Part shown: one piece after another, positions 24,791 to 36,700 of the stretch
Layout: every line of letters starts with the position of its first letter
Position numbering within the stretch: position 1 is the first letter of the stretch
NCBI GenBank assembly: GCA_938009275.1
Contig: CALLHY010000062.1
Location: 57,630 to 121,629, forward strand
DNA: 64,000 nt
Origin: an uncultured bacterium
GTDB taxonomy: Bacteria > Cloacimonadota > Cloacimonadia > Cloacimonadales > Cloacimonadaceae
Direction: 5' to 3'
Notes under the pieces: model-generated
Told to the model about the DNA's origin: nothing
Seen by the model: the letters and a program-made list of their open reading frames with translations, nothing else
Database searches by the model: none
Translations under genes and position numbers: made by a program

Positions 24791-24818
24791 ATATGTTGTA
24801 TATTATTGGGTTGCTAGC

Positions 24819-26741
24819 TTACTTAACTACCTTCACTTCCACTCTGCGGTTCTGCTGTCTTTCGGCAATATTCGCATTGGAATTAAGCGGTTTAGTTTCC
24901 CCAAACCCTTCTGAAGTTAGTCTGTTGGGATCAATTCCTTTGGATATGAGGTAATCAACTACGGCTTGAGCGCGCCGTTTAGATAGTTTCAAGTTATAAT
25001 TATCCGGACCCATATCGCATGTATGCCCGGAGATTTCCAGTTTGATTTCGGGGTTATTAAGCATGGTTACCACAATCTCATCCACAATAGGCAAAGACTC
25101 TTTGGTAATAACTGCTTTATCGAACTCAAACAGAATGTTCTGGAATACGAACACCTTTTCTTCTTCAAGCTTACTCAGGCGAATGTTCAAAGCAACAGGG
25201 CTTCCATCCTTAGGAATACTAATATCCTGCGCTTGAAGCATATAACCTTCCTTGTTGGTTATCACATGATAACTTTCTGCCATAGGCAGTTGGATCGAGA
25301 AATTACCAAGCTTGTCACTGGTAGCCACGTCTTTGTAAGTTTTACCGTCAATAACGGTACTAAACTCAATGTCGGCAACCAGCGGAGTTCCCTTTTCGTC
25401 TACAATTCTACCAAATACAGTTACGTATTTTGGAGTAACAACTTCAGGCACTGGAATATCTTCAGTAGGCTTAACGATATCGCCGGTATCGGTAACCACG
25501 CCTATCACTTCACCAGTTGGGCTTACAATGATATCACCGTCGGGGCCAACTGTAACCACAGTTTTCTCTCCTGTTGCCGGATCGGTTACGATGTATGATT
25601 GCGGAACAGTAAAAGTGAGATTCAGGGCAATCATCTTTTCGAAACTTTCAGCGCGGCGATCAGAACTAAAGATAGCTTCGTTGCTGTCTTTCATGCGATA
25701 AAAATGCCTGTCGTTTCTGATGGAATTAACTGGCATCCCCAAGTTATCGGGATCGCTCCAGTTCTGCCAACCCTTACCAATACGTACGGCTTTGAAGATA
25801 TCATAACCGCCGAAACCGGGATGATGATTTGATGCAAAGAACAAGGTTCTACCATCATAGTCCAGGAAGGGAGTTTGTTCGCTACCAGCAGTATTGATCT
25901 GAGAACCGAGATTAATTGGCTCTCCCCAAACACCATTTTCCTTGATGCTAAGGTAGATGTCAAATTCCCCATATCCTCCGTCTCGAGAAGATGAAAAGAA
26001 CATCAGAGAATCCTGCCAAACCATAGGGTGAGCTTCCACCTGGGGCGAGTTTACAGCAGTGATGGCAATCGGAGCTTGCCATTTCCCATCGAAAACTGCA
26101 CTAAATATATCACCATCCAACTGGTTCTTCTGAAAGTTTCCAAACAGGTAAGCAGTTTTACCATCGGTAGAGAACGAGCCAATTGCTTCATTTTTATCGG
26201 TATTAAGAGCGTCAACGGGATATGGACGTCCCCAACCAGTGGCAAGCCTTTCAGCATGCCAGATGTTTTCTTTTTCGAATCTGGTAGGTGCAAGAGATGT
26301 GAACCATAAGTGTTTGTTATCAGGGCTGATTATTGCACCATAATCCGAATTTCTGCTGCTGATGTAGGATGGCATATCACGCATTGTTATCATATCGAAA
26401 ATGCTGTCCTGTCTGTTAATGATCCGGATATAATCCAGAGCTTCTACCCTGTTGGTATTGTCGGTAGTAGCGAGATATTGGTCAAACCACTCCAAAGCCT
26501 TGGAAGTGTCTGAAACCGCTATGTGCAGTTTCCCTAACCAAAACAGGTAGTCGGGACGGCTTCCGGCTGCTGATTTATTGGCAGCAAGGTAGTTTTTTAT
26601 GGCAGATTGATAATCACCCCGCTGGTAGTATTCCAATCCGCGGATGGCGTATCTTTCACCTTTCATACCAAGTGCTGCGAACAAACTTGAGCAGGCAAGC
26701 ATTAAGACTAACAGAGTTACAACTATTCGTATTTTACTCAT
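24819..26741 (-). CDS. PorE-like OmpA-family protein (TPR, beta-propeller, carboxypeptidase-regulatory-like, OmpA)
   Basis: 640 residues from the third of three tandem ATGs, 6 bases after AAGGAG. A signal peptide is followed by TPR helices (about 30-110: YAIRGLEYYQRGDYQSAIKNYLAANK), PD40/WD-like blades (about 115-380: LWFTSLAPTRFEKENIW, MFFSSSRDGGYGEFDIYLS, LFFASNHHPGFGGYDIFKA), a CarboxypepD_reg-like domain (about 440-525) and an OmpA C-terminal peptidoglycan-binding domain (EFDKAVITKESLPIVDEI ... GHTCDMGPDNYNLKLSKRRA ... RRVEVKVVK). This exact order is that of PorE, a T9SS protein of Porphyromonas that links to peptidoglycan. It is third in a row after a giant sorting-domain protein and a PorV-like gene. 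Confidence 0.85.
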   Translation of the reverse strand: MSKIRIVVTLLVLMLACSSLFAALGMKGERYAIRGLEYYQRGDYQSAIKNYLAANKSAAGSRPDYLFWLGKLHIAVSDTSKALEWFDQYLATTDNTNRVEALDYIRIINRQDSIFDMITMRDMPSYISSRNSDYGAIISPDNKHLWFTSLAPTRFEKENIWHAERLATGWGRPYPVDALNTDKNEAIGSFSTDGKTAYLFGNFQKNQLDGDIFSAVFDGKWQAPIAITAVNSPQVEAHPMVWQDSLMFFSSSRDGGYGEFDIYLSIKENGVWGEPINLGSQINTAGSEQTPFLDYDGRTLFFASNHHPGFGGYDIFKAVRIGKGWQNWSDPDNLGMPVNSIRNDRHFYRMKDSNEAIFSSDRRAESFEKMIALNLTFTVPQSYIVTDPATGEKTVVTVGPDGDIIVSPTGEVIGVVTDTGDIVKPTEDIPVPEVVTPKYVTVFGRIVDEKGTPLVADIEFSTVIDGKTYKDVATSDKLGNFSIQLPMAESYHVITNKEGYMLQAQDISIPKDGSPVALNIRLSKLEEEKVFVFQNILFEFDKAVITKESLPIVDEIVVTMLNNPEIKLEISGHTCDMGPDNYNLKLSKRRAQAVVDYLISKGIDPNRLTSEGFGETKPLNSNANIAERQQNRRVEVKVVK

Positions 26742-26755
26742 CATCATCTCCTTCC

Positions 26756-27736
26756 TCAGAATCTGAGAATTAGGGAAATGATATGATCATCATTAAAGAT
26801 ATCGTGATTTCCGAGGCGATAAACATAGTCCATCTGGATGTTGCGGAATTTCAAGCCTGCTCCAGCAGAGAAGCGGCTTTCGGCATCAAACCCAACCCGT
26901 ACACCGGTCTGGAAGTTTGAAAATACGTCTGCCCAGGAATTCTGTTCTTTCACGTTGATGACGTTAAGCTTAGAATTTGCCTCGGGATCACGGCCGATAG
27001 ATGTCCAGTATTCACCACCAAAGGCAATACCAAGATTCTCTGATTTTTCCCAAACCATGTCGGCAGCAAGAGTTACCCCAATAAAGGGATATGCGGTTAC
27101 GCCTGCTTGTATCTGAGTGGGGACTGTATCGTCTGCAACCTTGCCATAGAGGTCTCGGATCATGATGCCGGATTCGATGTATTGGTTGATGTCATACTTT
27201 GCGCCAAGATCAAGACCAAAGCCGCTTTCAGCTTCGCCATCCTGGGTAGAGAGATAGAATTTGGGTGACAAGCCATAGCTCATCTTTTTGTATGAATTGG
27301 CATAGCTGATGGCAATGTTATGGTCTGCATGGCTGAAAACACCGGTGTTGTTGCCATTGATGTCTGTTCCTATTATATCGTCCACAGAAGCATTAATCCA
27401 GTTCACTGCCAATACACCGAAATTGAAGCGTTTGCCGATGGCAGCATACTGATACTTCCTATCGTAGCCCATATCCATGTTATACATCGAAGAAAACTCG
27501 ATATCTTTCATTTCAGTAAGTCCGGCAGGATTCCAGTAGGCGGCAGTTACATCATTAGCAGTTGCTGTTCCTGCTTCACCCATGGCGATGATCCGCGCGC
27601 CTATACCCATCCGGATATAGGCGGCGGCTGAATTATTTACATCCTCGGCTAAAAGAGGAAGCGCAAGCATCATTATCAAACCAATAATGTATAACTTAGT
27701 GATGCGGGAAGGGTTGTTTTTCATCGTGGTTTTCAT
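26756..27736 (-). CDS. PorV/PorQ-like outer-membrane barrel (UPF0164 type)
   Basis: 326 residues from the ATG 5 bases after AAGGAGG. The signal peptide ends near ALPLLA. The start of the mature protein, AAAYIRMGIGARIIAMGEAGTATANDVTAAYWNPAGLTEMKDIEFSSMYN, is the hallmark of PorV/PorQ FadL-like barrels. Barrel strands run to the C-terminal ISLILRF. PorV binds T9SS cargo after SprA and hands it to the attachment complex. The gene lies directly after a giant cargo-like gene (10-base gap) and 14 bases before the PorE-like gene, so the three probably share a transcript. Confidence 0.85.
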   Translation of the reverse strand: MKTTMKNNPSRITKLYIIGLIMMLALPLLAEDVNNSAAAYIRMGIGARIIAMGEAGTATANDVTAAYWNPAGLTEMKDIEFSSMYNMDMGYDRKYQYAAIGKRFNFGVLAVNWINASVDDIIGTDINGNNTGVFSHADHNIAISYANSYKKMSYGLSPKFYLSTQDGEAESGFGLDLGAKYDINQYIESGIMIRDLYGKVADDTVPTQIQAGVTAYPFIGVTLAADMVWEKSENLGIAFGGEYWTSIGRDPEANSKLNVINVKEQNSWADVFSNFQTGVRVGFDAESRFSAGAGLKFRNIQMDYVYRLGNHDIFNDDHIISLILRF

Positions 27737-27746
27737 CATAGCCTCC

Positions 27747-30700
27747 TTATTTAACCGCAATCTTGATTACTTTTTCTTGTTTACTTGTGCTATCGCTAAC
27801 CACAACGTTAGCGAAATAGACACCACGGGCAACCTTGGTTCCGGAGGAATTCTTCAGATCCCAAACAATCTCTACCTTGTTGGTATTTATGGTAGGTACT
27901 GAAAGAGTACGAATCTTCTTCCCTGCGAAATCGTAGATCGATACTGCTACTTGTACATTGTCGTTTCTCGTAAGCACAACCTTAACTGTGGTGCTGGTTT
28001 CAGCAGGATTGGGGTATGCATTGGAGGTTTCGCTGATTATCAGATTAGCCGATATCAACTGACCGCTTTGGATATTGCTTGGCGGGCTCTCCACACCATC
28101 GTACACGGCTTTAACCATATAATGGTAAATGACGTTGTTCTCGATTGCATAGTCATCGTAATAGTAATTACCACCAATCATATCCATCACTGGAGCTGAG
28201 TTCAATGGATTAACAGGGAACTGGTTATCACTGGCTTTCTTGCGATACACGTTAAATCCGTCTAATCCACGGGTTACTGATGGCGCATTCCACAGAACAC
28301 GGATATGAGTATCGTAGATCTCAGTCCAGACATTAATGGGAGACAACAGTAATCTGAATGTGTTCACACTTTGTTGGCTATCCACCCAGTCCGTTTTGAA
28401 GGCTTTGGCTTTAATCGTCCAATCCTGAACGCTTCCACCAATGCTAATTGAATCGGCATATACAGGTGATGTTGCTGTGACATCGCTACCATCAAGAGTA
28501 TATCTGATGGTTGCTTCTGGAGTAGCACAGGAAATGCCAAGCTTGAAGGCAGCACCATAAATGGTGTTGCCGGGATGGCTGAACACTGGCGTTGCCACAG
28601 TACCTGTGATGGTATAGGTGCCGGTAATCTCGTTGCTGGGAATCCATCCATTGGCAAAGCCACGGATTCTGATCTGAGTTGTAGTGGCTGTTTGCAGAAC
28701 TATGGGACTCACATAGGCAGGAGAATTAACTGTGGGCTCTGTGCCATCCAGTGTGTATCTGATGACCACACCATCTGTAGGTAGTGTGGCAGAGGCAATA
28801 CTAACGCTTTGTTGGGTGGTAAACAGACCTGGAGCAGGAGTAAGAGAATTTTCACTAAGCAGTACCTGGCCAGTAATCTGGTATGATGCCTCAATGATGT
28901 CACTATCGATCCAGTTGGGATTAAATGCCTTTGCCTTAATGGTCGTTTGTGAGTTCAAGGGAAGGTTAATCGTCATACCGGATGTATAGACATCAGATTG
29001 TAACGTAGGATCGCTGCCGTCTGTTGTATAATGGATTGTGGCATTACTTGGGTAAACCGAAGCAGTTATACCAACACTTTGAGCAGAAGTGTATGTGCCT
29101 GGCTCAAGAGTGAACATCTGTCCAGCAAAGCTTACCTTTCCGGTTACAGTATATATAGCCGTTCTGGTTTCACTGGGTAACCACATTTCTCTATAAGCCT
29201 TTACCTTTACAGTGGTAACCGAGTTTAATCCCAATGGAATAGGCCCAGAATATACAGCAGAGGTCTCCGTAGGCTCTGTTCCATCCAAAGTATAACGAAC
29301 TACTGAACCGATCATGTTGGTGGTGGTCGATACCACTACATTTTGCTCTGTGGTATAGATGATCGAAGGATCAGGATTGAAAACGGTTCCCACGAATTGT
29401 AACTGACCAGTGAATATGTAATCAAGTGACATAACTTCACTGGGTAGCCATCCAGCTTTGAAGCCTCTAACCTTAAATCTGAAGGCAGAGTTCATACTCG
29501 GACTTAGACTTATAAATACAGGAGATGCTTCTGTAGGGTCACTGCCGTCAGTTGTATATCTCATGACTGCATCACTTGGCATAGGATTGCCGGAATAGGT
29601 AATAGTCTGCTGTACCTGATAAAGACCCGCTGCCGGTGTAACAGTAACACCAGCAAGGCTTACCTGACCGGTAATCTGATATGATGCCTCGTAAGTCGGG
29701 CTGCTAATCCAATCTGCTTTGAAGGCCTTGATCTTTAGTACCGATGTAGCATTAACTGCAATAGGTACAGCCGGATTGTAAGCAGTCGAGGTGGCAGTCG
29801 GTTCGGTTCCATCGGTAGTGTAGCGAATGGTTGCACCTGTTGCTGCGGTTGTTGTCCCAAGGATGATGCTGTTACCCAGGCTTACGCTCTGTGGCTCGTA
29901 GTACAGGCCTTGTGCAGGAGTAAACTGAGGAGCAGCTATATCCAATGCTCCGGTAATCACATACTGTGCGCTAAGCACTGCGCTGGGTGTCCAGCCGGCT
30001 AAGAAGCCACGAACCTTCAGGGTTGTGGTGGCATTCATGGGCATGGGAATAGCCGCACTATATGCAGGTGAGCTCTCGGTGGGATCTGCACCATTTAGAG
30101 TATATCTAAGAGTTGCTCCAGCAGGAATGGTGGTTTGATTCAAAGTAACCGATGTAAGGGAACTGTATGTTCCAGCTATGGGAGAGAACATCGGAGTACT
30201 TAAAACAACCTGGCCAGTGAAGGTATAGTTTGCGCTGAGAACAGCACTGGGAATCCAATCCGGTTTGAAGCCTCTTATCTTTAAGTTTAGAGTGGAGTTT
30301 AAGGGAGGATTGAGACTTGTGAACAAGGGTGAAGTCGCTACTGGATCCGTTCCATCTGTGGTGTATCTAAGCACTGCATCACTAGGCACCAATGAGCCCG
30401 TGGTGGTAACAGTCTGTAAGGTCTGATAGGTATTCGATGCCGGAATAATGGATACGGCAGCAATGTTTACCTGGCCTGTAACAGTATAGATTGCACTATA
30501 GGTGGGACTGGAAGTCCAGCCTGATTTGAAGGCTTTCACTTTTATCTCTGTAATGCTATTCAACCCAATCGGTATTGGTTGGGTGTATTCTGGTGACGTT
30601 TCACCTGGCTCGTTACCATCAGTTGTATATCTGATTGTGGCTCCCAAGGTGTTTGTTGTGGTTGAGATAACCACACTTTGAGCAGATGTATAGACAACCG

Positions 30701-33700
30701 AAGGATCGGGTGTGAATACTGTGCCCGTAATATGAACCTGACCGGTTACGTTATACACACCGGTATGGATTATACTTGGTGTCCAGCCTGCCTTGAACGC
30801 TTTCACTCTTATGGTAACTGACTGATTGGCAAGCACCGGTATGGGCTGGGTATATTCCGGAGAGGTTTCGTTGGGGTCGCTGCCATCTGTGGTGTAACGA
30901 ATCGTGGCATCTGCAGGAGATGTGCTGGTATTAATCACAACATCAATAGGAGTTGTATAGGAATCTGGTGCGGGACTGAATACAGCACCGCTGAACTGAA
31001 CCTGACCGGTTATGTTGAACATCGCAGTTTGAGTCTCTGATGAAGTCCAATCGTCCAGGAACGCTTTAACCTTTATAGTTGTAACTGAGTTCAGAGGCGC
31101 GTTGATGAAGTCGCCAGTATTGTATATGGGCGATGTGGCTGTAGGCTCTGAACCATCAACGGTGTAGCGTCTGGTTGCTCCGGCAGGAGTGGTTGTTCCA
31201 ATTATTATGTTTTGGGCAGTTGTGTATTCGCCGGCGGCAGGTGTAAATACTGGCGGGTTGAATACCACTTGCCCGGTAATTACGTAGCTGGCTATCTTGG
31301 TTTCACTCGATGTCCATCCGTTCAGGAATCCTTTTATGCGCAACACGGATGTGCTGTTTATTGGAATACCCGTTACTGCATTGTATGCTGGGGATAGCTC
31401 ATTCGGCTCACCACCGTTTAGGGTGTAACGAAGGATGGCACCAGCAGGATCAGTATTGCCTTCCAGGTGGACAACAATAGCTTGAGGGTAAGTCCCAGCA
31501 GGGGGATCGAAGCTTATTGCCTGTATGTCGACCTGACCTGTCACAGTGTAAACAGCGGAATAGACCGGGCTTGGATCCCAATCGGCAAGGAATGCCTGAA
31601 CTTTAACCGTTGTAGAGGCAGCTTGCGGAATAATAATGCTTCCAGGGCTGTAGATGTTTGATGTTGGTGTTGGGTCTGTACCATCTGTTGTATATCGTAC
31701 TGTCGCTCCGGCGGGAGTAGTGTTACCGATTACAATGACAGGTGCAGATGTATAGACCACCGTCGGATCAGGAGTAAACACTGGCTGAGTAATCAGCACC
31801 TGACCGGTAACAGTGTATATTCTGCTTGTGGATTGCGAAGGTAACCATCCGCTACGGAAGGCTTTCGCAGTGATAATAATATTGTTGGTATTAAGCGGAA
31901 CCGGGATACCAGTGAAGTACTGCGGAGAATTCAGGTTGGGCTCTGTGCCATCAGTAGTATATCTAATGGTGGCACCATCTGTTGTTGTTCCCAGTAATAC
32001 CGTTATCTGGTTTTGATATGTACCGCTCGGATGGCTGAATGTTACATCCGACACTGTTCCGGTAACAACATAGTTAGCAGAGACCACAGCCGAAGGTAGC
32101 CAATTCTCGCGATATGCTCTTGCTTTTAGGAACATATTAGTATTGAATGGTACCACGATAGGCGTGGCTGGGTTGTAGGGAGTTGATAGCACTGTAGGAT
32201 CATCACCATTAGTTGTGTAGTATATGTCTGCATTTGGTGTGGTTGTACTAAGTTCAATCGTTATGGGAGTGAATGAAGTGGTTGTTCCAGGAGTAAACAC
32301 CGGGTTTGCCACAACAGGTGTAACCGTGCCAATTGCATAGGTAGCAGTAACTACTGAAGAAGGGGTATATCCTTCCTTGTAAGCAATGGTTCTGATGGTG
32401 AGATTCTCTGTAACAGGAATAAGCTCGTTGTTATAAATGGTACCAGTTGTTTCAGAGGGGATATCACCATTAGTAGTGTATCTGATAGTTGCTCCATTGG
32501 TCAGGCTGGCAAGGCTAACAAACCGTGCTGAAGTATATACTGCTGGAGGAGGGGTCAGGGTAGGTGCAGAAGTGTTGAAGACATAGGTCTCATTAACCTC
32601 AGTAGTTGCCCAAGTTCCTAACTCGGCCTTAACCCGAAGGTTTCTTATGCCGTTATTGCTTATGCCGCCATTCAGCATGATGCCACCAGTATAAGGAATA
32701 GTTGGGACACTGCCATCTATACTATAATATACATCGGCATTAGCTGGGTTAAGGTTCAACACCTGAACTGATATTTCATTGTTGTAGTTAGCGGGCAGCG
32801 GGTTTAAACTGAAGCTCACCGCACGGATGTTATATACAGCAGTGCCGATCTCGCTGGGTGTCCAACCGTTGCGATAGGCAATAGCCTTTATCATTGTGCT
32901 GCTATTAGGGCCAAGATATATTCCGTTTGAGTTGTAAATCTGCGAGGATGCATTCGGGTCTGTGCCATCAGTGGTATAACGGAAATAGACTCCAGGGGTG
33001 GCACTGGACAGGAATACTGTCTGTGGTGAGGCATAGGTTCCCGCAGGAGGATTGAAGGTTACGTCGGCTATATCACCGGTAATGGTATATTCGCCAGTAA
33101 CAACCGAACTCGGATTGTAGCTTCCATCTTCCATGTAAGCGATTGCTCTGATCATGGTATATGAATCCGAATTCAGTTGAATGGGACTAAGGGGATCATA
33201 CACCATTCCGCTTATAGAGGTAGGGATATCACCATTCAGAGTGTAACGAATTGATGCACCAGGGGTTGCAGTAGTTATGTTAACTGATCTTGGTGATGAG
33301 TAGGTTCCAGGCGGAGGATCAAGTACTGGGCTGGCAACCGTGGGAATAGGCACTCCGCCGAGACCATAGATTCCGGTAACTATCGGAGATGGATTATATC
33401 CGGCTTTCCAGGCAAATGCCTTGAAAGTAGTATCTCCATTAATAGGTATCTGGGCGTTATATATGTCTGAACCTATTGTGGGATTATCACCATTCATTGT
33501 ATAATAGATGGTGCTGCCAAGTGTTGCACTGGTAATCTGAACATTGATGGGATCTGCATAGTAACCGGGAGTAGGATTGTATGCCGGTACTTCTGCATTA
33601 AAGGTATAGACGTTATTTCCAAACACCTGACTATCCCATCCTGGTTCGAATGCTGCTACTTGCAGATTGGCATTGCCATTTATTAAAATGGGGTTTCCTG

Positions 33701-36700
33701 TGTAGAGGAAAGCATTAGGATTTGCTGGATCAGGAATGCTTCCGTCCAGCGTGTACCATACTTGAGCAGTGGGCGGAACCGGATTGGCTATGGTAACTAA
33801 CTGGTCGTTAGTAAAGGTTCCTGGTGCTGGGCTTAACAGCGGCTGATTGAATGCTGTTGAGCCGGTTATTGTATATGTTTGTGAGCCGATAACGCTATCT
33901 GCCCAACCATCTTTGAAGGCTTGGGCTGTAATTGTCATCGAGCTGTTCTGGGCTACATAAATGGCGTTAGTATATGGAATTGATGGTGCTGAGCCATCTG
34001 TAGAGTACAGAATGTAAGCACCGGGAGTGAGGGTAGTAAGAACTACTTGTTTTGGTGTAGTGTAATTGCCGCCCATTGGGTCGAAGGCAACTGGTGCAAC
34101 CTGTCCGGTTACGATAAAGGTGGCAGAAGCAACCTGGCTGGAGATGTGTCCGACCTTAAATGCTCTGGCCTTTATATTAAGAGTGCTGTTTAATCCAACT
34201 TCTATTGAAGGAGACAAGTCTGTGAAAGGTGTATCTGCTTCTGTAGGATCAATACCATCTGTTCTGTAATAGATGGCTGCACCTGGTGTTGCGCAGTTTA
34301 TGCGAACGTATTGTACATCATCATAGGTGCCGGCTATGGGACTGAATGTGGGTAATGCCACCAGTTGGTTGGTACCAATCACATATGTAGCCGACGCTAT
34401 GGGAGAAGGCAAGTAATCGTTATTAAAGGCACGTGCCTTCACTGTCATGCTTTGATTGATAGCAATGGGCACAGTGTACAATGTAGAGGCAAGAGTGGGA
34501 TCACTGCCATCGGTTGTATAGCGTATCTCAGCTCCCACGGTTGTAGAATTAAGCCCAAGGATTTGAGACACAGGATATGAACCAGCAGGCGTGTCAAAAC
34601 CAGGAGTAGCCGCCTGGAAAGTTAGGATAGTGCTACTAACCTGTGAATCATCCCAGTTATCTCTAAAGCCTTTGACTCTAATCTCCACCGTGGACAGACC
34701 ATCGATTACATCGTTAGCATCTATAGTAAATACCCCAGCATAAGCACTCGAAACGTTGCGAATAGGGTCTGTGCCGTCTGTAGTGTAGAACACGGAAGCA
34801 TCGTTAGGATTGGGCAGTTCAATGGAAACATTCTGAGGGTTATTGTAGGTTCCGGTTACAGGCGTCACATTGCCCAAGGTTACTTGCCCGGATATTGTGT
34901 AAGTTGCCGTAGCCATTTCGCTGGGTGTCCAGTTATCCAGGAATCCTATAACGTTCACGGTTGTCGTGCTGTTGACAGGAATCTGATAACCTGCCACATA
35001 AGCGGGTGACAACTGTGTTGGTACGCTACCATCAAGCGTGTAGCGCAAGGTTGCGCCAACCGGACTGGTAACAGTATCTAACGTCAGCAACAGCGAGCTG
35101 GTATATACGGGTAAAGGATCAATGCTAAATAGATTTGCAGAAAGCATAACCTGACCGGTGAAGGTGTAAGAAGCACTGATCACATCACTGGGTAACCAGT
35201 TATCCTTAAATCCTCTCAGCTTAAGGTTCAAGCTTGAGTTCATGGGAGGATTAAGATCGTCGAACAATGGAGACAGGTTAGTTGGGTTGCTACCATCAGT
35301 TGTATATCTGAGCACGGCGTCTGCAGGGATCATGTTACCAATGGTGCTGATGGTGATAGGAGCAGTGTAATTGCCCGAAGCAGGTGTTATGCTAACTCCT
35401 GAGATATTCACCTTTCCTGTAACCAGATAGTTTCTGGTTACCGTATCGCTGGCAACGCCATTCTTAAAGGCCTTTGCTTTTACGGTTGTCGTTTGGTTCA
35501 ACATGAAGGCTGCGGTGTATTCATTGTCCAGCTCTGTCGGTTCCGAACCATCCAGAGTATAATACACAACCGAATCTACTGTTCTGGGATACAAGAATAC
35601 GAAGAAGGGCTCGTAGAATGGGTTACTGTCATCCTCCGGTACGATAACAGGAGCCAGAACAGTTAAAGGCTCTATTCTGTATGTGCCGACCAGAATCTCG
35701 GAAGGAGTCATCGGCGCATTGAATGCCTTTGCTTTTACAGTAGTAGTGGCATTGATTGTAAATGGCCCGGCATATAGAATGTCGGCTTCGGTGGGATCAC
35801 TGCCGTCCAGTGTATAGTATATCTGAGCACCGACAGTTTGGGTTACAATCTTCACATCAACTGCGTTATTATAGGTTCCGGGCATGTAATATGTATCTGC
35901 CACTTCCTCGAACATGGGCTTGGCAACCACAGGAATCGAGATAATATAGTGAGCATAAACAACCGGTGATGGAACCCAAGTATCCAATTCGGCTTTGGCA
36001 TAAATAACTTTACTGTTGTTAACGGCTATCGAACCGTTATAAACTTGCCATCCTTCACCTTCATAAGCGTAGTATATTGTTGCTCCGGGTGTGGCACAAG
36101 TGATAGTAACATTTACCGGTGAATAACCAAACACACCACCAGCGGGAGTAAATACAGGTGTAGCAACCTGCTGGCTGATACTGAAAGTTTGGTCGAAGAT
36201 ATCGCTGGGTATCCAGTTCAATCCATCGTTACGGTAAGCTCGAGCCCGAATTCTTGTGGTTGCCGACACAGGTATTGGAGCGGCATAGACCAGGGAACCC
36301 GGTCCGGGAACATCACCATTGGTGGTATAATAGATAACCGTGTTATCAGTTTCGGTAGATAGCGGGACATTGATGGCACTGGTATGACCTGAGGTAGCAA
36401 CATTCGAAGTTATGGGCTTAACCTTCAGATCGTATACTGCACTTTCCACCTCTGAAGCAATCCAACTGGGTAGATATGCTTTTGCTTTCAGGGTAGTTAT
36501 CTCTTGAATAGATATTGTCCCACCGTAAGGAGTGGAACTCTCATCCGGTTCAGTGCCGTCTATGGTATAGTAAATATTGGCATTACTGGGATTGCTAAGG
36601 ATAGTAACCTGTTGATTTTCATAATACAATCCACCTGCCAATGAGAAGACGGGTTTTGACAATTGACCGTTGACATTATATATGGCTTCCACAAAATCAG

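Larger units (their letters stand above)
24036..24818. other. 783-bp gap: gyrB promoter, large palindrome, PorE-like terminator
   Basis: No gene is supported. It holds the minus-strand gyrB promoter (24130-24157), the palindrome at 24545-24609 and a terminator hairpin at 24761-24790 for the OmpA-family gene. The rest is AT-rich with short open frames that show no coding character. Confidence 0.7.

Noticed and set aside
28364..28663. Open frames of 60-99 codons inside the giant gene on either strand
   Set aside because: They lie in other frames of a long well-supported coding region and have no signal peptide, domain or ribosome-binding site.
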